Shown here: one piece after another, positions 11,660-23,129 of the stretch
Numbering within the stretch: position 1 is the first letter of the stretch
Layout of the letters: the number at the start of each line of letters is the position of its first letter
NCBI GenBank assembly: GCA_026261815.1
Contig: JAMPIT010000174.1
Location: forward strand, 7,502,001 to 7,566,000
Reading direction: 5' to 3'
Source of the DNA: Monarcha castaneiventris obscurior
Lineage: Eukaryota > Chordata > Aves > Passeriformes > Monarchidae
DNA length: 64,000 bases
The notes under the pieces: generated by a model
Seen by the model: only the letters and a program-made list of their open reading frames with translations
Databases searched by the model: none
Told to the model about the DNA's origin: nothing
Position numbers and translations under genes: made by a program

Positions 11660-14600
11660 TGTAGCCAGCTTTTAGGCAAGACAATAGCAGGTTTCTCATA
11701 TGATTGCTGAATAAGTGATGGGGAAGTCAGATGGAGAAGAGGAGAGGGTGTGAAAAGAAAAAAAGTAGAGCTAAAAAAAATAACCTTGAAAGTCTTAATG
11801 TTTAAGAGGTAGGTTTGCAGGCCAGCCAAGAACACTTGTAGTTTTTCATCAGCAGTGGCTGATTATGATATAATGTAGATGAGATATTAATGAACAACAG
11901 GGAAAAAAAAGGCAAGCAGCAGAGACGTAAATAGCTTTACCAATTGCAGGATCAGATCTCATCAGGTCTTGGACAAACCTTTGCTTTATGTAATTACCTC
12001 CCTTCTTGGGGTTGCTTTCAACTCTCTTCTTTCCTATAAAAATATTTTGTCCTTAGTAGCTAGAATTTTTTTCTGACCAGATTTTAAAAAATTTCTTCTT
12101 CCTTTTGTCATATCTTGCAGCAAAAATTTATAGATGTTTCTCCAGTTTCCTTTTCAATCATTAATTGTTGTTTCATATGTATAATGGGTTTGGTTTTTTT
12201 TAAATCATCCAATTTATTCTAAGAACAGAGCAAAAACAAAGCAAGGGGATATTTTGACATGTATTTGCATGAATGTTGTATGTTTTATCTATAAAATTAA
12301 AAATATTCCTAATAGAAATCCTTCAGGACTAGAAGGCTTTCATAGCACTCCCTTATCTGGAAACACCTCATATTTTCTCTTCCTGTTTTTGTCAGTATAG
12401 TATGTTCTTTTCAGTATTTCCAATTACAGATATTCAGTACATGTATGTATTATGCTGTAATTACATTCAGACTTCACAAAGGCATCTGAAGAATTAATGG
12501 TATTTCCGTTCCTTACAAAATGGGAAGTGTAAGCTGGCTGAATGCCAAGTTATCAGTGTTGGGTTGTTTAACATTTGTATCAGTTTAAAGAAATACTTTC
12601 CTGTGTTACTGCTGTGTCCACTGCACTAGGGAGAAGCCCAGTAGAAAAATCCCCAGTATTTTCATGTTGCTATGTAAATCCAGATCACTGGCAGTTAAAG
12701 AGTGAAAATGGTATATGTGACAAAAGCACTTAAAATATAATTAGAAGGTTCCTCCTTTCGTGGGCACTGCATGCGTATTTAAAATTTGTCATCGGTACAA
12801 TTTTATCTCCAGTAATAATTCTGAAATTCAATTTTTCTGTGTTACAGCTTTACTGATGATACTGTTTCCAAAAGATTAAACTTGATCAAGATGTAATTTA
12901 AGAATAGGTAGATCCATTTACATAACTAAAAAATTTAAGGTAATAAAATGATGCTATATTAATGGAGAATTTTGTTTGTTCTTAGGTGTGATCATTACAG
13001 CTTTATCATGGTTACTGGGGGTGTGTGTTACAGTAGACAGCAATTTCCTTCTGTGCAGTGTCTCGGGTTTTTTTTTTGCTGTCAGTGGTGGTGGTTATGG
13101 CAGCAGGAAGGCACAACCGTGTGTGAGAGGCAGGGATGGTTACAGTCAGTGCACGTGCATTTCCAAAGACTGGAAAGCGGTGGTGCATTCATGTTAAGTT
13201 TCTTCTGCCAGTTGTGTGCTTTACCTCAGAGAGAGCAAAGGTGTGTGCAGCTACCACAGATCCAAAGCCTTTTCCTTGCAGTAATTGATGTTGGTCTGAC
13301 AGACCCTAGCAGCATTTCAGACCTTGCATTGGCCCTTCGGTTGTTTTTTCTACAAGAAACAAGCTGCAAAGAGCATACTTGAAGGATGGCTGATTGGTCA
13401 GATACAGAATTTTGAGGTTTGTTTAATGTTGGGGAGGTTGCTGTGAGACAAATCCTTACTATTTCGTTCAATGGTGACAGGTTCCAGAGCCTGTACTACT
13501 GAGTGGACATGGTCAGGCTTATTTATGCAGGAATTGTACCGTGTCCAAACGTAGGAGCTAGAGGTAAAGCCAGGAGTATACAATGTTATCTGGTGAGTGT
13601 GGCATGGGACAGCTGGCATCAGTATCTTGGTTTTGGCACTTTTAATGGCTGCTGAGGATGTTCCTCTTGTTCTCATTCCTTCATGTAAAAACACTTTTTG
13701 TTGCCATACTCTGCCTCTTGTCTCTGTTACAAACAATATGGAACATTTTATATGAAGTTTGACAGAGACAACTCTGTGTATGTTGGGACACAATCTTGAG
13801 GTGCTTTTAGCCTTTCTTCTACACTATCTTTAACCATGTACTTCCTTATCAATATCCACCCTAGTCTATTCTCCAGTGAATCTTCCATCCTTATATCCCA
13901 GCTACAGCTGCTTGGATCTTACAGTTTGCCTATAAACCCCTCATCCTGCTGCAAGTTGACTACTTCCAGTGTTACTGTTAAAAGAAATAGTCCTGCTTCC
14001 TAAATGAATCTATGAAGACAGATCTGAAACTATTAAACTAATCAAATTAATCAAACTGCCTATTCTAAGTAATTTTTCAGCCTTGAAGTCATGAAATGCA
14101 TTAAGAGCTCTGGTATCAGTAATGTGATTTTATGTGGACTGATCTGTGTTTTGAGCTTTGGATAACTGTTGTACAAGTGACATGCTAAACAACACAAAAG
14201 AAGGCAATAAATTTAAATTCCCCTGATGAGGCACTGGACACCAGACAAAATTAGACAGATTTGCATACAACTCGAGAGGTTCACTGCTTTATATGTTTTA
14301 GATCATGTACTTTTAAAATAAATAGTTCCAAAAGACTGCTAGAATCACAGGCTCTGTGATTGAAACAGGGATTTCAAAGTGGAACAAACACAGAGCACGC
14401 CTAAATTTGGTAAGCGTATGAATACTAAATGGAGTAGTATGGAACCATAAGGAGTATAACTGCACTAAAATAAGTTGTTCTTCCTGATGTTACTAAGCTT
14501 TTGAAGTGAGGAAAAAAAAATAGTAGCTTTATGGACTTGTTCAGGTCTTTCATGCATAACATTCACATCAATGCTGATACACAAGCCAGCTACTGCCTCA

Positions 14601-17600
14601 CTGAAGAGTAAGTGACAGAAAACCAGCTGTTTGCAATCTCCTGTTGAGGAGATTACATTAATATTCTTAGTATTATTCCTCTTCAATATGTTAAATAATA
14701 TTTCTGCTCAGAGCACGAGGAAATTACAATAGAACTTTTAAGGTTATGCCATACTTTAAATATTAAAATCACCATTTTAAGCAACTGTTTACTTCAAAAT
14801 GATAAAGCTAACTCTCTCCTTTCCTAAAGACCTGTATAAGAAAAGGTCAGTAATATTGAAATGCACCACTTTAAACATTTTTGTAAGAGTCATGTTTTAG
14901 TTACTGCTCTGAATGTAAAGTATGTTTTGAAAAAACACTCCCTCATCCCACGCACAAGCCTTAGGGACCAGATGAAAGATACAACGGGAAGTAGAGATCC
15001 TTTTTTTCTATACACTGCACAAGTTCAGCTACAGCTGGGTCCCACTCATGCTCATCTTGGCAGGCATACATAATAGGAGTCAAAATCTAATGAGAGGAAA
15101 AAATATGTAGAATTTTTTAAGTCTTTCATTTTCCCTTGCATAAAGGGGGGAGATGGATTTACTCAGTATCTACAAGTACATTAACTGGACTTAGTGTTAA
15201 TAATAATGAATCTTGTGGGGTTTTTGAGAAACTATATGTTGCATCTGATCTTCTCCAAGTGATCTCAGAGCCACTGCTTTTTACATTCCGGATATATGTA
15301 AAACTACTGGAATCACATGCTTGGGTACTTTTAAAGAACATATTCACAGTAATATTGCTGTTATCCTTCTAAGCAGTTTTCCAGACATGAGCTGTGGTTG
15401 AAAAATAATACTTTCAGAAAATATTCTCAGAAAAACCTGTCTTCTTTCAAAATGGCTGCTACTCTCAGTTAGCACCCAAGAGTTCAATCTACCCTAATTC
15501 TGAAAGACAGACATCCTTCATATCCAGATGACACTGAAACTTGCTAGCACTATTCTCCTTAACAGAAATAGAGGCCAAAGCTGATCTGAAAGACAGTAGA
15601 TACCTTTAATGGTAGCTGATGCCTTGTTTTTGCAGAAGAAAATGGAAGACTATTTATTGAGAACTTACAGAACAATGGTATTTTTCTCAAGAAAAATAGC
15701 AACACGAGTACTATCATTTTACAACTCCATTTCACTGAATCTTCACTGTGAGGAGGACACTGACAAACATGGGATTAGAAAGGAGTGAAACCTGGTAGGA
15801 AGGAAATACACACTGCAGATCACAAGAGTGAAAACAAGCTTGAGAACATCCACCATACAGTCAAATTTGTTTCTGCTTCTCCAAAAGGGAAAAAAGCACA
15901 CAAGATGCACAGATGAATTTGCTTTTTACTTGTTTAAATAATTAGTTTCCAGATATGTAAGTGTACATAATTCAGGTAAATTACACCTCTGAAGAGTTTT
16001 TAATACAGTCTTAATATAGCTTTACAGTTCTAATATATATATACACACACACATATTAATAATTTTGGAGGAAGTTTGTAGATAAATTTGAGGAAGCATT
16101 AGATATTTAAGACAAAAAGCATTACGATATGCTACAATTACTCAGTAAATGGCCCATTATGAACACAGGGAAGCAGAATTACCTAACTATATTTGACTAG
16201 TTAAAGCTAACTATTAATTTTAATTTCTTTTATTCACTCACATAACTAAGCCTCGTTGACATAATCTGGCATTTGATCTATTGCCAGACTGTAATATTCC
16301 TTAATGAAGTGCTTACTGAAACACAAAGGTGACAGTAAGAGGAATTCTTCATTCTCCTAGTTTTGCTGGGTCTGGAAGCATTTGCTGTACCAGATGTATG
16401 CCCAGCACTACGTTGTTGCTTTTCCCTCCCTCCTCTCATCTCATGCCAATAACCAACTCTGACTGAAGTTTCTTTGAAAATCTGTGCTTCTACAGAAAGC
16501 CATTCTGCAAAAAAAAAAAAAGTTCATTTTGCATAACTACTTGTCAGATTAAATACCAGTAAGCACACCAAGGAAAGCACTATTAACCCCAAATATATCT
16601 GTGCTTATTTACTAATTATTGATGTACTGAACTTCATTATTTGTAAGTGGTTAAGGTTTATGAGAAAGATTTTGTCTGGAAGGGACAGAGTTAAGAACAT
16701 TTCCTAGAGCTGCTAGAAAGCAAAAAGCTTATTCCTACAAGTTTATTCATTTTAGGAAAAAAAAAACCCAAACAACCCAACCCAAAATATTATAAGTATG
16801 TTAAAACAGATCCTCTGTCCTTTAAAAATCAGCTGCCAATTGCTTCCTATTACTAGGCAAAAAAAAAAATGTCCATACGGAAATAGTTGGACTCAAGGTA
16901 GCTAGAGACAGAGTGATTTAAGAACTTATTACTCTGTTAGATAAAATACAGTAAGTCATTTGCTATGTTTTCCAAACCTTGTCTAGAGGTAAGCGGTTTG
17001 CTGAGCATACATGGACAGCTTTCATGCAGCAAAATAATGGGTGTTAGATACCCTCAAACGACATCATTTCTACTGTCTTTACTATCTTAACTCAATGGAT
17101 GGAGTGAATGATGTCTGATTTCTAATCCAAAATATTTCTAATTTATTCCTTTTACAATGTAGTGTACAATTATTACTGTTAGGATCCTTCTGATAATAGC
17201 ATTTTCTTTTGGATCTATAATGTGCCTAAATGTCTTAAGTGCTGTTCAAATTTTCAACTAGTATTATTTTTCCATCATTTGTTATTATGTGCTTTTGGGT
17301 TTTTTTCCAAAATTCAAGGAAAAAAAATGAATTGCTCTAATGTAGCAGAATGACAATTCCAGTTTTAAAGAAAACCTTATAAAGACTAAAGCAATGACTC
17401 ATAAAATCTTGCACACACTGATTCCTCCCTCTCCTAGGAGATGAATCTATGTGATTTACCCAAAAGGATTAAACGAGGTCACAGTTATTGAATACATGTT
17501 ATAACCTTAAACTTCAGGTTAGAATTTCTTCTTAGTCATATTTTTTAGAATCATTCACTGTTCTAAAAAGCTTTATATTTCTACTTTTTGTTACAAAATT

Positions 17601-20600
17601 TACAGATAGAAATCCTTATAGTAGAAATATTTTTAAATTTAGGTAATTAGCATATTCACCAAATGCTTTTCAGTAAGTTTTTATATTGTGATTATCATCA
17701 CAATATCTACACAACTGGTTTTTTCGAATATTCTTGCAAGGTTTTTGACATTTCTTTTCCAGCAGATCATCAGGCTCTTATAATCCTTGAATTTTCAGAT
17801 GCAAAGGCATTCTCAGCTCTGTTCCTCTAGGACATGAGAAGGACTTGTTTCATCTCTTCCTGGCCTCATAAGAGTACGAGCAGATCTCAGAAAAAGCTCC
17901 ATCAAAAAAGTGCATCATCCCAAGCCCAAAGCAAGCCAAAAACCTTTCCACTTTAGCAGTGACTTGTGCCCCACTGGGCCATGGATCCACATGGTGATCA
18001 GCTTACCCAGTCTAAGTCTTGAGGAACACTGGACAGGTTAGACAGAAAAGGGAAGAAAAGCACTAAACCTGCTAGTGTATGATCAGATTAGACTTACAAA
18101 ATGTGTGTGGATGAGCCTGCCTATTAATTAAAAATGAAGTATATTTTTCTTGTATCTGTTTAGTATAATATTTATTTTAAAAAGCATATATGGAAACTAT
18201 GTATGGCAGGGTTTACATTGCAAAAAATTGAAGGTACTTATGTTTATCTGCTACTTTGTCTCTTCCTTTGCTCCCAAAAGGCATGGGGGTGGCGAGGCGG
18301 GGGAAGAAGCTGTATTAGTTGAGTTCTGCAACAGTGGAGCTCTGCCCTGGATAAATTTAATACATGCACTGTCAGTAAGATATTTTAATCTTGACTGATG
18401 AACATGTTGTAGACCATTGAGATAATCTGTTTGCGGTAGACATGATTAAATTTTTAGTGAAACAGTGACTTCTGTCAGTTGACTTTGAAATTGTGGTGAC
18501 TCTGATAACTACCCATATGTCACAGGGAACAGTTTGTGCAGTGCCATATACCTTGTCCACACTTTTCCATCTGTGCTTAAGCAGCAGCTAGGGTTTTTTA
18601 TTTTCTTTTATTGTGGTGAGCTCTTGTGTGGTTTTTTTATTGATAAAATAAATAAACAGAACTCTTGGCTAATTCTTCTCCCCTTTTTTTCCAGAGGATG
18701 TATATATTCCTCAGAGATTCACAGTTCCCATATCAATTTTTTTGTTCTTCTTTCACATTGTCGAAATAAAAAAAATTCTCTTCTTTATCTTGAAGAGTTT
18801 CTTCCCTTATGAAGTGGTTTGTTCTAGATTTGGTGTGGAAACTTCAGGTTGCTTGGAGCTTTTGGCATGATGCTCTCTGAAAAATCCCCTGTGAGTTTAC
18901 AAACTGCCAGCATCTCTTTCTAGGACTCTTCTCTCCATTTTTCCAAGCCTCTGGTCTCTTTTATTTTTTGGCAAAGCAAATGATCTTTCTGTAAAAGGAG
19001 ATTCCTTCCCGTTTTTACTTCATCTGTTACCTTTTTCCCTGGTCTCATACACAATTTACAGTTGAACATATTGGAGGAGGCAAACATCTAGGATAAAAAA
19101 GAAATAAAATTATGGCTAGTTTCTGCTTTGGTTTGAAAAAATAAAAATCATGATGATTAGGAAGCCATTTTGGGCAGTGCAGAGCCTTTCTGGTTTTTGT
19201 TTTCATTCAATCACAGCTTGAATAGTATGGCTTTAGAGACTTAGTGTATCTGCTTCTCTCAGGGCTTGGCTGAGAGCCAGTTGTCTGCCACTTGATCTGT
19301 ACACAGTGCAAAATTACTCAAAGTGGGCTGATTGAAGTGCATGGAATGACTGAGGAGCTGGTGGCAATGATACTACCCCATACCTGAACTTGTTGTTATT
19401 TTGTAGCTGAAGAAATTTACTGCATTAGCCGCTACTTTGAGATGTGCAAGCCCTAATTTTCATTCATCCTCAACTTTTTTTCAGTCAGTGTTATGCTCTA
19501 TTCTGGATGTGGTTCTATGTAGAGAGCTATCTTTTTTGTGGCCTCAGAAATTAGGACAACCCAAAACTCTTCAGTGAGGACATAAATGCTTGCTCACTAA
19601 GTAGAGGTTCTCTGTACCTCCGGGTGCTGATCAGTCCAGTTATCTAATTAACTCATGAAACCCATTAAAGGTGTGGTTCTTTGAATCTATAACAGGTGTA
19701 GATCCTGAGCAGCCCAGCCCCTTGTGTACTTGAGGTAAATTGAAAGTGGAACTGTTAGTTCTGTGCTGGGTTGGAGGGTGTTGAACCAAGAAACCTCCAG
19801 GAAGAGCTGTTCAGTTGTAAAACTTTACTTTTTCCTCTCTTTTCTTTTTCTGTTACTTTGAGTTTAACAAATACTACTGTAATTTGCATTCTTCTGGTTG
19901 CAGAGGCTGGTAGAGTGGTGCTATGGTGACTGCAGTTTGAAGGGGTTTTTTCTGTTGTTATTTGGACTTGGGATGCAAGTTCTAAGTTCTAATAAATTCT
20001 GTAATTGAGCCCAGATTTCTGGATATGTAATTTATAAAAAATCAAAACAAACAAATGAGAACATTGCTGTTTCTGCAGCCATTATTCTCTTATGGCCTAA
20101 AGGCACTTAGTGTAAAACTCATCTGTCTTATTTTGGTGACATTATTCCCATGATCAGTTTTGATGAGGAGTGATAGTGATGGTATCAGCCTGGCCTTACT
20201 GGTGCAGTATGGATGTGTAAAACTACAGATTGGCTTTTAAGAATGAACAAAAGGGGTCCACTTGCAAAAATGTCAGGTAGCAGAGACAAAAGATTGGTAA
20301 ATCCCAAATAAGAAAATATTTCAAATTGACAAACGAGAAGCAGAGGAAAGAAAAACCCCAAAACAATGTGATGAAAATTTTATCTAATTGTGGAGTAGAA
20401 TGCTCATTAAGATATCCAATTTTTTTTCCTGTGAGGTCTCATTTTATTTAAATTCCTCTTGCAGCTATATTAAATAAGTCTTTTTTGTCACTTGGTTACT
20501 AAAAGTAAAATTAAATTTTGTGCTGTAATAGCATCATGGAGAAATGTCTGTGCATCTCTTAAGAGAATCCAGGGACTCAAAGTTTGCAGTGAAGTAACTT

Positions 20601-21470
20601 ATGTCTTGGATTTGTTTTTAACATCTTGTAGTGTACTGTTAGCAATAAAGTCTTAGTGTAATAATCTCCAGACATCCATTGCAAAGCCTGTGTGGAAACT
20701 TAATTATGGAATAGATCATTTGATCACTTCATCCCAAACTCTGGATTTTGTTTTGCTGTTAAATCCTGCCTTGTTCATATCTGTTTATGTAATAAATTTT
20801 CGATTTTAAGCATCTTCAGAAGAAATTAAAAAATTTGTTGGACTTTGACATTGAGGACTGTATCTATAGTCAGTTGGTGTCAAGGATCTGTGGTAGGGGA
20901 AATGAACTTCATCCCTGCATTGGGGTGTGAGTGTGGGTGTGCAGAGAAGTGTCCCGGTAGCTGTGACTGTAGGAACACTTGCTGCCTGGAATGGACAATG
21001 GTAAAAGAAGCTTTTTATGGTCCTTGCAGTCATGCAGGAGCCAGTTGTGAACATACTGACATTTAACAGACGTGTTTTCAAAGACCTGAGAAGCATCTAC
21101 TTTGGATGTGAGAACTGAGATACTTCTTGGAGGTTCCTCTGATCAGTATATTTTGGGAAGAACAAGGGGCATATGCTTAAAGAGGTGATGATCACTTGCT
21201 AGTTTGCAAGCTTTTCACCAGAGCACGAGGGTGATAAACTCATTCAGATAGTAATGATATTTTTGTAACTTTGGTTGGAAAAAAAAATCTATTAGTTATC
21301 CAGCTTCTCTTCTTCTGCTTTCAGAAATTTTTGAGGCTTTGTACCTGAGATATGTGTGAAGAGAGGAAGAAAAGTCAGGTTGAAGGTCTTCCATTGTGGA
21401 ATGGTTAATCCCATTTCGGGTTTACTGTAGCTGTAAACAAGTGGATGTAGTGTCTTACCAGTATTACCGT
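11660..21470. other. Non-coding flank immediately 5' of the SRPK2 CpG island
   Basis: About 9.8 kb of AT-rich DNA with scattered homopolymer tracts and no supported exon. The open frames at 12,972-13,382 (+) and 13,398-13,793 (-) have unnatural composition and no splice context. A 73-codon Cys-rich frame at 20,845-21,066 resembles no peptide family I know. I found nothing recognisable from the neighbouring PUS7 gene, which lies on this side of SRPK2 in mammals. Confidence 0.55.
16032..16055. repeat. TA/CA dinucleotide microsatellite
   Basis: A short (TA)n run passes directly into (CA)n and is compound. It is a simple repeat of no evident function. Confidence 0.85.
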
Positions 21471-21741
21471 AGGTGGCACTACGGTCTCTGGCGAGGATAG
21501 GATCTTTAAATGATGCTCACGTCCCTGACTTTGGGTTTTTTAGGTCACAAACCTCTCGACTCCAGAGCTGCTGGAGAACTCGCTTTTCAGCAGCCTCTGT
21601 TGTGCTTCGACAGGATCTTGCGAAGCGAGTGGCAGGGCGCATCTGCCCTTGGGGCAGCGCGCTGGGTGTCCGTGCCTGGGCTGCTGCCGGCGCTTCGGTA
21701 CCGCGGCACCGGCCCGGGCCTGACCCGCGCTGGGTCGGTGA

Positions 21742-21945
21742 TCACAGAATCACCCGTGTGCTCAGTTGGAAGGGGCCCACCACGAACATCATGTCCAGCT
21801 CCTGGCCACGCACGGCACCATCCCCAGGAGTCCCACCATGTGCCCGGAGCATTGTCCAAGCGCTTCTGGAGCTCTGTCAGGCTGGCGCTGGGACCGCTGC
21901 CCTGGGGAGCTGTTCAGTGCCCAACCACCTCTGGGGGCATTACCA
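21742..21945 (-). mobile_element. CR1 LINE 3'-end fragment (minus strand)
   Basis: Read on the + strand, the block begins ATCACAGAATCA, then a GTTGGAAGG-like word, 'CCAGCTCCTGG' and 'CCCTGGGGAGCTGTTCAGTGCCC'. This is the order seen at the reverse complement of an avian CR1 3' end, and it matches the second copy at 35,075 in this window. It is unusually CpG-rich for a transposon remnant, consistent with its place in an unmethylated island. It is 5'-truncated and non-coding. Confidence 0.75.
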
Positions 21946-21951
21946 CGTATT

Positions 21952-21967
21952 AAAAAAAAAAAAAAAA
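21952..21967. repeat. Poly-A tract (16 A)
   Basis: Sixteen consecutive A follow just after the CR1 remnant and lead into an A/G-rich stretch. CR1 elements normally end in a short octamer-like tail, not poly-A, and this tract lies at the element's 5' side, so it is probably an independent simple repeat. Confidence 0.9.
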
Positions 21968-22355
21968 GGAAAAGAAAGGAAATTGAGCCATTACTTTTCC
22001 ATGTATTTGGGGGACATTAGAGGCAGACCCCTAAAACCGAAATCCAGGTGTGCCTAGCGTTTTCCACGTCTGCTTTCTCACCCGTGTATGAAAGTAGTGA
22101 TTTAATACCTCGCTCTTTGTGACAAAAATGATTCAAAGAGCCATATTTTTCAGGGCTTTTGATCCGCAGGCTTTCGCGGGTGTGCAGTATCTCTTAGCAA
22201 GGTACCCGGGAAGACGATCCGTGTCGGGAATCCTTTGTTTCGGCGTTTTTCCCCTCGGCAGCCCCCCCCGCGTCCCCCCCGCCGGCGGCAGCGGTGGCGC
22301 GGCCCCCGCGGTGCCCGCGCGCGCCCGGGCGCGGAGCGGCGCCCCCCGCTCGGCG

Positions 22356-22523
22356 ATGGTTGCGCCCGCCGTGCGCGGTCATGTGCGCGGGCCCGGCCCT
22401 CCGAGCGCGGCTGGGCGGCCTCGCACAGCGCCGCGTCCCGGGCCTCCGGCGGACAAAAGGGCGCAGGGAAGCGAGACCTGCGGAAGGCGAGGGCAGGCGG
22501 CGTCGGTGGTGAACGTTTTCTGA
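22356..22523 (+). other. Potential upstream open reading frames in the SRPK2 leader
   Basis: If transcription starts upstream of about 22.35 kb without splicing, the leader would contain two AUGs ahead of the SRPK2 start. One opens a 55-codon frame at 22,356-22,523, and a second opens a 43-codon frame at 22,381-22,512. Both end before the main ATG at 22,559 and in frames different from it. They could reduce or regulate SRPK2 translation. They would be absent if the acceptor-like site at 22,531-22,532 removes this region. Confidence 0.3.
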
Positions 22524-22558
22524 TTTTTCCAGAAATCAAGCAGAAGACTGAGCTGCTG

Positions 22559-22596
22559 ATGTCAGTTAACTCTGAGAAGTCGTCCTCTCCAGAAAG
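22559..22596 (+). CDS. SRPK2: SRPK2 first coding exon (SR-protein kinase 2, N-terminus)
   Basis: SRPK2 is a serine/threonine kinase that phosphorylates Arg-Ser repeats of SR splicing factors, mainly in the cytoplasm, and so promotes their nuclear import and spliceosome assembly. Only its N-terminal tip is here. The ATG at 22,559 gives MSVNSEKSSSPE and then AG, the first two bases of an Arg codon, before a GTACGG donor at 22,597. Mammalian SRPK2 isoform 1 starts MSVNSEKSSSSER and continues into a Pro/Gln-rich segment. Here Pro replaces one Ser. The phase-2 boundary falls at the same residue, which supports the assignment strongly for so short an exon. The start is the first ATG in a frame open upstream to at least 22,235. 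Its Kozak context is weak (C at -3, T at +4). A tract ending TTTTTCCAG at 22,532 could be an acceptor, making this a 64-nt internal exon. The kinase domain lies beyond the window. Confidence 0.88.
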
Positions 22597-22803
22597 GTAC
22601 GGCCGCATCCCCGTCCGCATGAGCGCGGGGCTTCTCCCTCTGCCTCCGCGGGGCTGCCGGCATTGTCCGCGTGCTGCATGCTGGATCTCTCACCGTGCCC
22701 ACCCAGCCTCTCCTTCTGGTCGAGCTCCGTGCGGTTTTGCCCGGGGCTGCGGGTCCCACCCCGTCCCCCGGAGCCCGGCGGGCTGCAGCATGCGGATGGC
22801 GGC

Positions 22804-22811
22804 GGGGCGGG
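22804..22811 (+). promoter_or_regulatory. GC box (Sp1/KLF-type)
   Basis: GGGGCGGG matches the Sp1/KLF GC-box consensus. It lies about 210 bp after the exon donor and about 270 bp before the candidate alternative first exon at 23,078, so it could serve a promoter for that exon. Confidence 0.5.
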
Positions 22812-22844
22812 CTGCGCTGCGCTGCGCTGCGCTGCGCTGCGCTG
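22811..22844. repeat. (GCTGC)6 pentanucleotide tandem repeat
   Basis: Six perfect GCTGC units plus a partial seventh sit within the CpG island, just 3' of the SRPK2 first coding exon. A GC-rich pentanucleotide array of this kind is likely to vary in length between individuals. Confidence 0.95.
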
Positions 22845-23077
22845 GCTGCTGCGGACCCCGCGCCGCGCCTGTCACGGAGCGGCATCGCAGCGACCCCGCC
22901 GCTCTGCCGCGCTCCCGCCGCCTCGGGTGGGCAGGAAAGAGAACTTGGCCGAGCGCTTCGTGCCCTGTTATGTGGGAAAGGGAGTGTCCTCTGGAAAGTA
23001 GCTCAGGAATCGCAAATCCCCCTATTAGTCACATTTTGTAAGATAGATGTGATCCCTGTTCAAGTCTGTGCTAGGAA

Positions 23078-23118
23078 ATGGAGCAGTCGCTGCATGCAGT
23101 AATGGTTCATGCCTGCAG
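23078..23118 (+). CDS. SRPK2: Candidate alternative SRPK2 first coding exon
   Basis: An ATG in strong Kozak context (G at -3, G at +4) starts a 13-codon frame, MEQSLHAVMVHAC, followed by AG and then a near-consensus donor GTAAGG at 23,119. A TAG at 23,072-23,074 closes the frame just upstream, so the ATG would be the true start. The exon ends in phase 2, with AG awaiting a third base, exactly as the MSVNSEK exon does. Spliced to the same next exon it would give an in-frame SRPK2 with a different N-terminus. It lies on the 3' shoulder of the CpG island. Its donor is better than that of the recognised exon. The phase match alone has a one-in-three chance of being coincidental, and I have no transcript evidence. 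Confidence 0.35.
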
Positions 23119-23129
23119 GTAAGGACAAA

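Larger units (their letters stand above)
21560..22960 (+). promoter_or_regulatory. SRPK2: CpG island, SRPK2 promoter region
   Basis: CpG dinucleotides, almost absent elsewhere in the window, become dense here, most strongly at about 22,200-22,930. This region surrounds the SRPK2 first coding exon. Features include C8 and C7 runs at 22,262-22,280, several GC-box-like GGGCGG words, a (GCTGC)n tract and no obvious TATA box, as is usual for dispersed CpG-island promoters of broadly expressed genes. The start site cannot be fixed from sequence. It probably lies within about 22.2-22.5 kb if the coding exon is the first exon, or further upstream if the acceptor-like site at 22,531 is used. A CR1 remnant occupies 21,742-21,945 in the upstream part of the island. 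Confidence 0.8.

Noticed and set aside
12972..13793. Two open frames of 136 (+) and 131 (-) codons
   Set aside because: The translations have runs of Trp, Cys and Phe unlike real proteins and no recognisable domain. Nothing supports exons here.
20845..21066. 73-codon Cys-rich frame that could suggest a defensin-like peptide
   Set aside because: Cys spacing does not match any defensin or other peptide family I know, there is no signal peptide, and the frame is only a small stop-free stretch.
22235..22558. Long in-frame N-terminal extension of SRPK2 upstream of the ATG
   Set aside because: The frame is open but has no ATG and encodes Arg/Pro/Ala-rich sequence typical of translated CpG-island DNA. 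The recognised protein starts at 22,559.
22150..22885. Long minus-strand and other-frame open frames across the CpG island (up to 156 codons)
   Set aside because: GC-rich sequence lacks stop codons in every frame. The translations are low-complexity Arg/Ala/Pro with no family match.
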